From assembly GCA_963170055.1 (NCBI GenBank), contig CAUJGJ010000444.1, forward strand, positions 3,620,318 to 3,684,317: a stretch of 64,000 bases of DNA. Direction: 5' to 3'. Made by a program: the position numbers and the translations under genes. Of the stretch, positions 47,580 through 58,859 are shown one piece after another. The stretch comes from Halisarca cf. caerulea. Lineage: Eukaryota > Porifera > Demospongiae > Chondrillida > Halisarcidae. The notes under the pieces were generated by a model that did no database searches, was not told the origin of the DNA, and worked only from the letters and a program-made list of their open reading frames with translations. The first letter of the stretch is position 1, and each line of letters opens with the position of its first letter.

Positions 47580-49105
47580 GACATGACCATACAACATATT
47601 TTGGTGATAAGGATGGCTCCACTTCAGTTTTCAGAGCTTGACCTGGCTAAAGAAGACTGGGTAGCATATGTGGAAAGGCTGGAGGAATGTAATACAGCAA
47701 AGAAATGGAACAAGTAGGGCACATTAATAGCTTCAGCAAAGCCAGCATCAAAGGCTTTCAAACAATTTGTCAAGCTTGTACAAGACCACAGAACCCCCCC
47801 AACCTTCAGTCATTGTTGAAAGATTCCACTTTCACACCTGAACCCAGCAAGAAGGGGAAAGCATTATGGATTGTGTTGCTAATCTTCGAAAGCAGCCAGA
47901 ACATTGTTCCTATGGGAATTCCCCAAATGAGGTGCTGTCAGACAGATTGGTATGCTGAGAATAGAGTTCACAGCTCCAACTTTCTCTATTTGCAAAGTTA
48001 GAGTTGACTTTTGAAAAGGTCTTGTCCTTGTATAAAGCACATGAAGCAGCAGACAGGGATATTGAGGAAATGCATACAGAGCACAGTCAGGGTCCGACAT
48101 TGAAGGCAAAGATCCATCCGAAAGATGGCAAGACCTCTTGGTAGATGTGGTGGAAAGCATCCAGCATAGGACTGCAAATTCAGGGAGACAGAATGCTATA
48201 ACTGTAAGAAAAAAGGGCATATAGCACAAGTGTGTAGATCAAAAGGGTCGTGGAAAAAGATAGTGAAAGACCCTGGGGAAGTCAAGCAAGTCATAGATTT
48301 AGAGCCAGATAGATCAACTGCCAAGGATAGTGATATTTACATGCTGTAGACTCTCTAATTCCAGTTCCCCAATACAGGTACAGGAGCAGATTGAGGGTAA
48401 CAAAGCTCCCATGGATCTCTCACAGGTGCTGCATTTTCGGTTGTTAGTGAGAATATGTATATACAAGTCACTCAAATCTTTGCCACTTTTGCAAAAGTCT
48501 TATGTCAAAGTTTGGGTGATAGTGAGCACTTGAGGTTGCAGCAAAGTACAAAGAGCAACAAAAGAGAGTATCTCTCTTAGTAGCAGAAAGAGAGGGACCT
48601 CAGGCTAGTATGTTGGGAAGAAATTGGCTAGGATATGCGAACTTGTAGCTACGTCTAGTAGATCCATGGAGGACATGCTCAACAAGCATGAGACACTTCA
48701 CAGATGAGTTGGGAGAAGTTAGAGGACCCCAGTACGCATCCACGTGTCAGAAAGCACACAGCGTGTGTTCCATCGAGCACGCCCTGTGCCCTATGCTTTG
48801 AAAACCAAGGTAGAAGGAGAGCTGAGATGGTTAGAAAATTAGGGGCCATAGAAAGTATCTGATTTGGCAGCTCCCATTGTATCATGAAGTCAGATGGATC
48901 AATACACATTTGTGGAGATTATCGGCTTACCATGAGCAAGGCAGCAAAAGTGGATAGTTATCCAATACTTCGGGTAGAGGACCTATTTGCTTCTTTGGCT
49001 GGTGGTAAGACCTTGGCAAAGCTAGATGTAGTACATGCCTACTTACAATTGCCTTTGGATGAGGTTTTGTGTGAATATGTCACTATTAGTACGGCTATCT
49101 ACGGA
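47580..49105 (+). pseudogene. Second Ty3/gypsy element, decayed gag-RT relic
   Basis: Plus-strand pieces in changing frames. Gag start (EDWVAYVERLEECNTAKKW), capsid (RLVC-type region near 47950; KLELTFEKVLSLYKAHEAAD), one CCHC knuckle (CYNCKKKGHIAQVC near 48195-48235), protease tail (ASMLGRNWLGY) and RT start (KSDGSIHICGDYRLTM; EDLFASLAGGKTLAKLDVVH). It breaks off before the YLDD box. Many stops. It belongs to a lineage like the 9.4-14.7 kb element (compare SLAGGKHFTKLDLAHAY there), but is much older. LTRs were not found. Confidence 0.88.
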
Positions 49106-49232
49106 TAGTTTTTTTCCTCTGAAACGTCCGCTATATGTAAAATTTTCTTCAACTACCTTGTAGAATCTCTTCAAAATAGAATAGGACTTTTTGCTGCGAA
49201 TAAAAACAAAAGTAAAGCCACTGTCCAATTTT

Positions 49233-49440
49233 AAATCGCATTAACCTGCTAAAACCGTTTACACTCAAAGCACTTTACTTTAGAACTGTTTTCAAACTGA
49301 CTTCAAACCACCTCGAAAGGTGGTTTAGCTAAACTGATTTTGTAACCGCTTTAACGTGTTTACACGCAAGTGGTTTAAACCGATTTAACTTTAAAGCGCT
49401 TTCTAAACCGGTTTAACGCTCCAGTGTAAATAGGGTATTA
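49233..49440. repeat. GTGTAAA/AAACCGGTTTAA-rich MITE-like segment
   Basis: Repeated AAACCG and GGTTTA motifs and outward-facing TTTACACT/AGTGTAAA suggest a small foldback MITE close to the FN3 exon. The ends are not defined. Confidence 0.35.
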
Positions 49441-49669
49441 TTCAATCCACTAAACAAAGTTACGGAAGAAAAATATACCATTTTTTTCAATTTTAAGATT
49501 CAGAACGCTTTGGAATAGCTTTTTTCATGTGTTTCATCTCTACCATTGTCTGTTATGACGTCACTGTTAACTTCCGTTGATGGGCAGTATATGCACACGT
49601 ATATATGTAAGCCTTTGTACTTATTTATATGTATGTATGCTATGGTTTGTTCTTTTGTTTTTTTATTAG

Positions 49670-49969
49670 CGGTTCCTGCTCCTGAGATGCCCAGTGTTAC
49701 TCCTTCCGACACAAGTGCTGTGGTTACAGTCAGTATACCAAATGGACTGTGTGAAGGTCTTAGGAGTGGTCAGATAACCTATGAATTCAAAGTGTACAGA
49801 AATAATAGTTTAGTAACAACTGAAAATGTAACCACCCCCTTTGGACCAAATGCAACTGTTACCTTATATAATCTCAACAGTACTACAGAATACAGACTTC
49901 AAATCCAAGGAATTATTGATGTTGTCAGCCAGAGTGTGTCGGTACCTGTGACTTTCAAAACATTGAAAG
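49670..49969 (+). CDS. Fibronectin type III domain exon
   Basis: 300 nt (100 codons), phase 1-1, acceptor TTTTATTAG, donor GTATGT. The translation has an FN3 pattern: PAPEMPSVTPSDTSAVVTV at the start, ITYEFKVYRN in the middle strands, and the TEYRLQIQGIIDVVSQ stretch where FN3 has its conserved Tyr-x-Leu-x-Val/Ile. Sequons (NVT, NAT, NST) point to an extracellular location. It follows the Ig exon in the presumed gene and precedes the EGF exon by 415 bp. Confidence 0.8.
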
Positions 49970-50082
49970 GTATGTTTGATATACATTTGTACGTATGCAC
50001 ATCTTATAGTGAGATTGTGTGCTGCCAAGCACACATTTTCTCACAAATGGATAGTTAAGTACATATTTATATTGATATTACC

Positions 50083-50279
50083 ATATTGATATTTCGGGAA
50101 GTACAAGACTATTCTTTCTGTCCATCCCAGCTACATGCTGGCATTTATGAGCATATAAAATATCAATCATCAAATTTTGCACAATGTTTACTTATAGATG
50201 TTGATGAATGCAACTCTTGTACAACTAATATCTATTTTACAAGTGGGTAGTTCTATGTATACTAACTATATTGCCTCAT
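50083..50279 (+). pseudogene. Relic of a duplicated EGF exon
   Basis: Intron plus exon start (TTATAGATGTTGATGAATGC AACTCTTGTACAACTAATA) is a diverged copy of 50280-50420. After about 35 nt of exon, sequence similarity to the EGF exon stops, and GTAGTT follows. The six-cysteine domain is gone, so this is a non-functional tandem copy. Confidence 0.75.
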
Positions 50280-50384
50280 ATATTGATACTTCAGGAAGTA
50301 TATAGACTATTGTCTTCTGTCTATCCTAGCTACGTACTGGCATTTATGAGCATATAACATATAAATCACAATGTTTGCTTGTAG

Positions 50385-50516
50385 ATGTCGATGAATGCAA
50401 CTCTAGTACAACTAATAACTGCTCACACTTTTGTAATAACACTATTGGAGGTTACATCTGTTCATGTCCTAATGGTTACATCTTATCATCCAACAATTTC
50501 ACCTGCAAAAGGGAAG
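50385..50516 (+). CDS. Calcium-binding EGF-like domain exon
   Basis: 132 nt (44 codons), phase 1-1, acceptor GCTTGTAG, donor GTGAGT. It translates to a cbEGF: DVDECNSSTTNNCSHFC, then IGGYICSCPNGYILSSN and a last Cys in FTCKREG. All six cysteines are present, as is the D-x-D-E-C calcium motif. The beta-hydroxylation-type consensus is only approximate (CNNTIGGYICSC). It is part of the same modular gene as the Ig and FN3 exons; later exons were not found in the window. Confidence 0.9.
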
Positions 50517-51153
50517 GTGAGTAGTATTCAGGTCTGTAGAGCTGGTATGCACAGCATTTGAAGAACTTTTTCATAAGTGGTGTAATGATTTAAGCTGTAC
50601 ATGCTTGATACATCACGGACATGTCTGTATATGCTCTCCTGTTGTTACTGTGCATTGTACTTTGTGTGACACAATAGCACTGTCATGTGTACTATACATA
50701 CTGGCTTGAACATACTTCTAATCTTAATATGTATCACTCTAGGTTAGTTAATATTTCCTGCAGTACAGTGACACACTCACTAACTGTGTTCAGAGGTAAC
50801 CTGTGTCTTAGAAATAGTAAATGTATGCAGTGAAGTTTTCTTTCTATACAGTATGTGGCAAATGTAGCTAACATATTTCCGCCGACTTCTGTGTGGAAAC
50901 TGTGGACATTCACAAGGCCACGGAAAACTTCAAAGATTTCTGCGGTTAACCGCGAAAAGTGTTTTGTAAACTTTGCATATCAATTTCCTCTGCTCTGTAC
51001 ATTTGTATAGATTCATGCGTAAACACTTGGCGATTGAACGTTGCAAATGAATAATAGTCAAGCATTTGTCAAGATTAATTCATAGCATATTATGTGTATA
51101 TTTACAAATGCAACAAAAGCAAAACATTAAGTAAACGCAAAGTGATTTAGAAG

Positions 51154-52647
51154 TTAATGCCCTGAAGGATCACCTTCTGCCTCAACAACTACAGACAACA
51201 CCTTATCTAGATGTCCTGCATATCTTGCACACACTTCAGGTGTCATTGTCTTCCTTCAACTCAGCCAAGTTCTCGGGCTTGTTTTTGTCTCGCATGAAAC
51301 GTTTCAGAAAAGCCCATACATTCTCAATATGTAGTTGATGTTTGGGCTTTCGACTGGGCTCTTCTACCAATTGATTCCATTTTCTTCAAAGAGACCCTGG
51401 ATGTAGCGGCTTGTGTGCTTGGGATCATTGTCCTGATATAACCAGTAGCCTTCTTCATAAGCCTGCTTAATGAAGGGAATCAATGATTTTGATAATATCA
51501 GTGTTGTGATAATGGTAATTAGTAATTGTAATCAATTGTAATTAGGTATACATTTGCCTGTAATGGTAATGTTATTGTAATGGAGCTGTTTCAGTCTCAG
51601 AGTAGTCATAATGGTAGTTGGTATTCTTTTGCTATTTGTATCAAATTACACAATTACTATGCGACTACTCTGATGTATATTGTTTATATCTGTGGATATG
51701 TTATGTACTACAGTAAACCAAGTGCCTGGTAGAAATGGAAAAATGATATCAATCACATGTTATAAATCCCCACAAATATGAAATCTTGGTAAGGTGTAAT
51801 ATCTTTTGCAAGCATTCAAGAATAAATATGTAATTAGTAATTGTAATTGCTATTGTAGAAATGTAGTTGCAAGGGTAATTGATTGCTTTAGTGGAGATCT
51901 GCAGTGGTAATGGCAATCATACTGCTTTAACACCAAGATAATGGCAATGGTAGTTGATTGTGATACCCCTGTAATGGCCACAACACTGGATAATATGTCA
52001 CCATACCTGGTAGCTGTCATGATGCCTGTGAAGATGACTATTCCAGTAGCTCCTCTCTTGGAAACCCCAGCCCACAGGTGTACTTTGAGAGGATGTTTGT
52101 GTTTATTCTTCAGCTTTCTCGGTGTACCCCGTCTTCTAAAATACTTCCTTCTGTGCCGCTCCAGCTGAATGGATGATTCATCGGTAAATATAACTTCTGG
52201 AAAGTCTTCCTTTTCAAGCAGTCGTTCTTTACACCATTGAAGGTACTTAACCATGTTTGCTTCTCTGATGGCTTGACAATACCTAGCAGTCTCAAATGTC
52301 CACCCTAAATCTTGCCTTGCACAAGATGCTGTTCGTTTTGAGTGGGAAACTTCACCATGATACTTCTCCTTAAGCTTCTCGTGGAGATCGGAAGCTGTCA
52401 ATTCGTCATCTGCAGTCATAAGTTCAATGTATTCATAGTGATGTTGGGGTACAGCTTTGGGTCGTCTACTCTTTCTATCTTGAAACGAGCCAGTTTCCAG
52501 ATACCTCGACAGCGTTCTCTTTACAGTGGCGTGTATAGTAGAAACACCTTCAGCCAGCAGGATTCAACGGATTTACGCAGCATTCCGCAGCACTGATCCT
52601 TTGCCAAGGGAAATGATACGCTTACATTGAAAGTCGGTAAGGGGCAT
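51154..52647 (-). pseudogene. Tc1-type DDE transposase, split by a MITE
   Basis: Catalyses transposition of the element. From the ATG at 52647: helix-turn-helix region (MPLTDFQCKRIISLGKGSVL, with a TAA soon after), TADDELTASDLHEKLKEKYH, then the DDE domain with VIFTDESSIQLERHRRKYFR (D1), KVHLWAGVSKRGATGIVIFTG, and after the MITE SLIPFIKQAYEEGYWLYQDNDPKHTSRYI in two blocks (D2). The third acidic residue region reads ESPNIN where ESPDLN is usual. The C-terminus is ARYAGHLDKVLSVVVEAEG. Stops occur at about 52573 and 51340. With the 490-bp MITE and one GATAATAT removed, the frame is restored at GDILS. Inactive copy. Confidence 0.9.
51499..51988. mobile_element. 490-bp hAT MITE inside the Tc1 transposase
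   Basis: TIRs CAGTGTTGTGATAATGG and the reverse complement CAGTGTTGTGGCCATTAC. GATAATAT is duplicated exactly (51491-51498, 51989-51996), the 8-bp hallmark of hAT elements. The interior is AT-rich with GTAATTGTAATT-type repeats and no coding. Confidence 0.93.
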
Positions 52648-52900
52648 ACTAACAAAGCGAGAAGAAGCAGCTATAATTCGAACACACAAGAGTCGTAAAT
52701 GACACAACAAGGATTTTAGTGGATTCCGAGGAGATCTGCCATAGTATCTGCAGAAATTACAATTAGGTCCGCTTCCACAAAATACAACTAGGTCCGCCTC
52801 TTATGCAAGTATTAATATGTGGCACTTGGATGGAAATGTCATCCTTATCGATTTGGAAGTCATCTACTTCAGCTACTGTTAAGTTTCTACTCCTCTTAAA

Positions 52901-53740
52901 ATGTCAACTGTGGGGAAGATCCGTGTTCAGTGGACGGAAGGAAGATCAAAAGACAGCACCTCAGTTGTGAAGAAAAATGATGTAAAAGTAGGCAGTATCC
53001 ATGTTGGCAGTACCGTGAAGATTGTATGGGGAAAATCAGCGAAGACATATGAGGCAACTATTCTGGAAGATTTGAGCAACAGCTCCCCAGCTATTTCACC
53101 TCAAAGACAAAGGAGACGCCATCGCTCAGATGAATTTTTAATTGAAGTAGTCAGCCTCCCTTCACCTCATGTACTCACTCCACTTGCACCTGGTCCAGAA
53201 CTCCAGGATTTTGTGTCACAGCAGTCAGCTAGACTCCTCAAGAGGATGGATGACATTGAGAGGCTCTTTGAAGGGAAGACAAGCCAGATCACATTGTCAG
53301 AGACCAATTCTTCTGTTCCGTCATCGGTGATGACTCAATTTGTGATGGCTGTAAAGACTTCACTTGCATCCATAGTTGCTACACCACCTGCAAGATATCT
53401 GTGTCAACATACAGGGGGACTTTGTGATTGAGACCAATATGGCTCTCACAGCACTGCAAGGGTGTCACTCGCGAAGAAACTTAGCTGCAAGGTTAGCAGT
53501 CTGTACTTTTACACCTGAGGAAAGGATTGCCAGTAACTGCCGGGAAATGTGTGGAAAGCAGGCATTCAATGCAACTAACCTGGGCCCATCATGCAGATGT
53601 GTTTGAAACACTTTCCACTGAACTGCCTGGAGAAGGAAGTTAATGCCTTCAAAGATATGCGGAATGCCGTAGATGAAGCCTGTCATAAGACAAAGCTTAC
53701 TGATAGTGAAAATGTGGTACCAAGAAGTTCTATTTCTTGA
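52901..53740 (+). pseudogene. BEN-domain-like protein carried by the Tc1 element
   Basis: It starts with ATG at 52901 and reads MSTVGKIRVQWTEGRSKD, a basic region with VGSTVKIVWGKSAKTYEATI that looks Tudor-like, a basic RQRRRHRSDEF segment and a coiled coil (SARLLKRMDDIERLFEG). The frame then breaks near 53395. In the next frames come SRRNLAARLAVCTFTPEERI, SNCREMCGKQAFN and CLEKEVNAFKDMRNAVDEAC, which resemble the C-terminal half of BEN domains of invertebrate proteins. BEN domains bind DNA or chromatin. At least two frameshifts disable it here. The BEN call rests on pattern memory. Confidence 0.6.
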
Positions 53741-54105
53741 CTTTATAGTTTACCTTGTTTAGTTTTACTTGTAGCTGCAAAAACTTTATTTAATTTACAA
53801 TTTTTCCTTAAGTTTCTTGTATTTCTGTATCTAGTATATTTTGCTCCTTTTGTAAGCCTGTAACTTTTTTTACTAAATTCATTTCTGCTGTTTATTTGTT
53901 AGTTTATCATGATGTTGAGCACTCGCAGAGCATTATTACGTGCTATACAGGAAATTACACAACACTCTTTGCAGTTAACCACGGACCTGTTTGAAGTCTT
54001 CTGCGGCATTGCCACCTTGCATCCACGGGTAATTTGCGGAATGTTCGCAGTTTTCCATGAGGACGTTGGCGGAAAATGTTAGTTACATTTGTCCCGTACT
54101 GTATT

Positions 54106-55664
54106 TCCATGTTCACTGAGTCTAGGTTAAGATATTTGATATAGTATTATCAATATGGTGTAGTTATGTGAAGTGTTTGTGCAGATTGAAGGTTAATTAT
54201 TTTGACTTTGTTAGGTGATAACAGTGTTTTATGATAATTCTGTGATCAGGACTTCTAATAACATTTGGTTGTTGGTCATTTTACATGTAAAATATTTTTG
54301 ATCAGGAATTTTAGTATTTTGGTTGAACATGTTGTCTAGACAATATGGCACCCTTCATTATTCTTTAGTTTGGTTTGAGGAGAATGGCTTTAGAAAAGAA
54401 TGCCAGCTGTGTACCTCACAAAGCTCTATATAGTAAGATGCAGAGAGACTCTTCCAAAACAACAAGGGGAAATCAAATCAGCACGGATGCAAGTGATTTC
54501 ATCTATGAATGAGTGTTCACTTAAAAACAGCATATAAACTCGATTATATTAGGCAATTGCCTAGTAGAATTGAGGCTGGTATAGGACTCAGTTCCTGAGA
54601 AAAGAAGAAATACTATTGAATTGGTTGACTTTTAACAGTTGTCTTTGTAGTGCTTTTGTTCCTGTAGTTCTTGGCATTAGTGAAATTCATTTGGTGAAAT
54701 TCATTGGTGAAAGAAATTTGGAAAGGACATTTACCAAACCAATTTTGGGGTTATTGATCAGTATGCATTTGGTGTTGCATTACAGCACTGTTGGATTTGC
54801 TTCAGTTTGTATATCATGTTTGGATTTTTACCAAGCATAATTCTGTTGCATGCATGTACTTAAGTACGTAGTCCAACATTCCCCCTTGAGGTATAGTCTA
54901 CTTTTATTACAATGTTGTTTCCTTTGAATAGTAAGTATTATATAGCATGTCATTAATTAAGTTTTCAATGACTGATCAAATTTACAGCAGTTCGAGCAAC
55001 AGTGAGATTGAGCTAGAACATATATCCAATCTAAACCCAAACCTTATTGACAACACTGAAGATGTGTGTATATGTACCTTTAATGTTTCACGCATAGTGT
55101 GCTCATGGTATAAGTTACAAAGTCTTTGGTACATAAGTAGTCGTAAATTTTCAGAGCACATTCATGCATACATTAAATGATAAATTCTAACACTATCTTA
55201 GCAATTGGAGCAAATCCAATCATGTAATTCCAAGAGAACAACATGCATTTTTAAACATTGACTGACAAAACGGAAAATTATTAAGAGTCAACCATCACAT
55301 ACTGATCATATTTTTTGTTACATTTGAATAGTTTTTTTGGCCTATAGCCATCTGCTACTTCACACACCAGTAGTACTGCATGGAAGCCATAGAATTATCT
55401 AATTCTATCACAATAAAACTGCATAGTGCTAACCAGTACTTAATATCTACATACTATGTACGTATGTACCATAGCCCTTTACTGTCATTCTTTCAAATGG
55501 ATCAATATCCAAGCATAGGTCAATGTCACCTAGGCAATGGACTAATCTTTTCACCATTCTACTGGGTCAGCAACAGCATCCTGGTCCTTATGCCTGCAGT
55601 GTCTGATTATGTCACCAGTAGTTGGCCACTGCTGTTTACTTAGTGTCTTTTCACTGCTATAACT
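54106..55664. other. No gene recognised
   Basis: AT-rich intronic or intergenic sequence. Several 70-90-codon frames without family signatures. Confidence 0.4.
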
Positions 55665-55666
55665 TA

Positions 55667-56265
55667 CAGTACGCTTCATGAAAATTGTGATGCCAACTGA
55701 AATCCTCTAACAGATATTCGCGCTTTTCCGGTGATGGAATATCAGTTGCAAAAGTGAAATTATTGCTTCACTGTGCGATTTACGGAAAGCCGTAATCCGA
55801 TAGCATTTATCCGAAATAATCTTTTCTCGGTTCACCCCTTAAATGCTGCTAAGTGAATGTATACTTCTATCAATTCCAAAGAAATTCGAAGGAGTGGCGT
55901 TTGTGAACTATTTTATGAAGCAGCGAATTTCTATATGCTCGACTTTATCTTCACAGTGCCTGCTGGACTGCTTATCCTTCGCGAAACTTTCCAGACGTGT
56001 CATCTCGTCTTTGAAGCTTTGAATATACCTCAAGATACGTCTTGCCGTCATATCTAAACGAACTGTTACCTTCATAAAGAAAAATCCAAGTTTAAACGTA
56101 AACCGTAATCTGTTAACGCTTTGCGGTTGGCGCTTAAATTAGCACTAGTCAAACATTAAACACCTACCGCTAATAGAAACTCGCCAAACGCTAAATGTGA
56201 TGGAAAGTGTCAAATTCGAACCGCAAAGGGCTATTCTCGTCAGGGTTTTTTTATGAAACGTACTG
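55667..56265. mobile_element. Tc1-type MITE, termini CAGTACGYTTCAT
   Basis: CAGTACGCTTCATGAAAA at the left and the reverse complement of TTTTTTTATGAAACGTACTG at the right. TA flanks the left end and TT the right end, so one flank has mutated. Interior motifs (CGCTAAATGTGATGG) recall the 9489-10258 element (CGCTAAACGTGATT). Confidence 0.7.
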
Positions 56266-57554
56266 TTTGCACCAAGCTCATGCTCTTTGCTCATGCAAAT
56301 ATACTTTTAGTTTCTCCTTGTTGAAGGTGGAATTTTTGAAGTCCACTCCCGGGCAATGACAATAGTACACATTAATATATTTGATTATGCCTCCATCCTG
56401 ATTCCATAAGTTGCAGTATATAGATGTGCCGGGGGTGTTGACTGGCAACGTTTTCATGGTGACATTGCTGAGTGTTAGGGGCTCTTTGTGCCTCCCTGTC
56501 AAACTGAATCTTTAGTCCTATTGTACGGATCATGGAAAAGTAAACGATTTTAACATTTCACCTTTAGCTCTATTCGGATAAAAGTAAACGGAATAGCGCT
56601 AAAAGTAAACCGTTAACCGCTAACTCCCTGCTATGACCTCGCTATATGACGTAGTATTGTTCTTATGCAATTAGTCACTAAAAGTGCATTTCAGCCTTGT
56701 TGCAAGTGAAAGTGCTGTTTCTGTTTTCGAAGTTTTATTTTGTTAACTTCTTGCAAATTTGTTTTACTATAGATACGATTCTCATCTGATACATTGAAAC
56801 AGAGAAAAATATAACGGTCGGACATTGGTCAAATCTGGGCATAAGGCTCCCTCGGCCAACCATTACATCTTTCTGTTGGACAAAATGTCCGGTCAAAAGC
56901 AGCAAACTACTCTGTATTTTTAGTACATACATGCAGGAGTTAAAAATCTGTGATAATGTAGGGCTTTAGTTGAAGCTTAGGTGGCCAATCGTCACTGTAA
57001 CTTTCGATAACAGCAGTGAAAATCCGATCGCAAAACTGCTTGCTTTCTTTTCTTCAAGTATTCAATGAGTAAAATCACAATCAAATGTATTGATCACTGC
57101 TTTCCTAGTGGGATTGAGTTGTCAGGCAGTATTTTGTCGGGAATTCATCTGACTATATAGGAAGCATGGTAGTTTTGCACATTAATTTGAAAGACAGACT
57201 TTTTGCATAATTTACCTTTTGCAAGCAAATGGGGATTTTTTAAGGTATCTTTCTGAATTGTATGTACAATACATATTATAAAAATCATGAGCATTTGGCT
57301 GTAATTGGTCACAGTATGTTTGAGTATACTGTACACAAAAAAATTGGTCTGGTCATAGTGGCATATATTATGTGAGCATATTTTTAAGCATTCCTTATTT
57401 AGCAAGGAAAGACAAATCACTCTATATACGTACTTTGATTACATGTATGTATAATTGCCCTTTGTAGTAAGGACCTTGTATTCTGATGTTTAATAGAACG
57501 CCACATACAATACATATGTATGCCTGTGTTACTTCAACCTATCAATATTTCACA
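56266..57554. other. No gene recognised
   Basis: Contains TACGGATCATGGAAAAGTAA at about 56523, similar to 9636 inside the Tc1-type element, so part is old transposon sequence. Confidence 0.35.
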
Positions 57555-58029
57555 GTTAAGCAGTGTTCTCCCCGGGTATCTTACGGCATGTCGGGCCTGC
57601 CTTCTTTTCTTCCTAGTTTTTACAGAAGTGTACATCTATGGGCCTTTAGAGTATTTTTAGGAGAGAAAATCATGCAAATGCCCAAACTATAACCTCCGCG
57701 AGTATTCTCCATTTTGATGTGATGACGTCATGATAACGTACTTTGTGCGACAGCAGGCGTTTCTGTGCTCGATTGGCGTCGCAAGCGTACGATCTTAAGG
57801 ATGAGCATAATTTGATTGCTGAACTGAACCATCCCACGTTTAGTGGAAGACTGGAAGCTAAGTTGACTGCATATTTTAGATAAAAAAAAGGCATTAAAAC
57901 AGGAAACATAAGTCGTGAATCTGCTGGAACAAGAAGTATACAGTGATTTAGGTGGACAGGAAAGCCCCAGCTCACCCACCAGTCACCTAAAGGAGGAAAT
58001 ATATGTATATATACATAAATATATGCATA

Positions 58030-58859
58030 CAGTGAAACCTGTCTAATTCAGCACCCATTGGGGAATGAAAAGTACCGTACGCGCTCTAATTTTCGCGGGC
58101 TTAAACTTTCGCGGATTTCGCAAATTCGTGATTTTCGCATTTTTAGTTTCGCGGGTCCCCATCCAGTGCCTCTGTTTTTTTGTTCAAGTTAACTAGTGAT
58201 AGACCTGAGTAGACCCTAGATCGCAATTGGCACTCTAAAGTTTTAATGATTATCAAGCCAAACAGGCCGGGCAATGACACAGACACATGAGTGGTTTCTT
58301 CCTCCGAATTGTTGCATATTTCTTTTCTAACATCATCTGCCATGCTTGATGGGACAACTTGCTCCAAATCTGGGAAGTCCGGATGCTTGCGAACCAAAAA
58401 CGAACGAATCGGGCAACATTCTTCAATCACCGTCAGGTAGCTACAGGCACATGCGAATGCAAACGAAGACTAAATAAAGACAGCGGACAAGACTATACCT
58501 TCTTTTACACCTATATTAGGTATATCATCATGGATCTAATAAGAATGCAACAAGGCGTCGACAGCGCTGCTCGCTGTTCAGCGACAGCCATTTTATATCA
58601 TTGCGACGGCCATTTTATATCACTGCGCAAGATTTCAAACTTTTCGCTGATTTAAACTTTCGCGGATGGCTTCCAATCCGCGAAAACCGCGAAAGTTTAG
58701 GCCCGCGAAAATTAGAGCGCGTACGGTAGTGCTGGATTAGCAGGTTGCTGGATTGTAGAGGTCAGTTTGTATGGTAAATTAACGGTTGGTGCCTGAGAAC
58801 CTTGACTGGTTTAGGAGAATGTTGGATTATAGAGGTGCTGGATTAGGCAGGTTCCACTG
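58030..58859. mobile_element. Pogo/Tigger-like MITE, middle layer of the nest
   Basis: TIRs CAGTGAAACCTGTCTAATTC and the reverse complement CAGTGGAACCTGCCTAATCC, TA on both sides (58028-58029, 58860-58861). About 175 bp remain when the inner MITE is removed. CAGTGRAACCT ends are typical of Tigger/pogo-type MITEs. Confidence 0.85.
58075..58726. mobile_element. CCGTACGCGC MITE, copy C, inner layer of the nest
   Basis: 652 bp, TA-flanked, same orientation as copy A and about 95 percent identical to it by eye. The minus-strand frame 58143-58430 (VRKHPDFPDLEQVVPSSMAD) runs through most of it. Confidence 0.93.

Larger units (their letters stand above)
50849..54103. mobile_element. 3.26-kb Tc1/mariner element with two divergent genes
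   Basis: TIRs of at least 65 bp: CAGTATGTGGCAAATGTAGC at the left, and CAGTACGGGACAAATGTAAC as the reverse complement of the right end, both continuing TAACAT.TTTCCGCC. Weaker similarity extends to about 150 bp. TA is duplicated (50847-50848, 54104-54105). Inside lie a Tc1 transposase on the minus strand and a BEN-like gene on the plus strand, starting 253 bp apart, so they may share a promoter. A hAT MITE (51499-51988) is inserted in the transposase. Confidence 0.9.

Noticed and set aside
58143..58430. Frame inside the CCGTACGCGC MITE as a real small gene
   Set aside because: It lies in a MITE, is broken in copy B, and differences between copies A and C mostly change the residue, which does not suggest selection.
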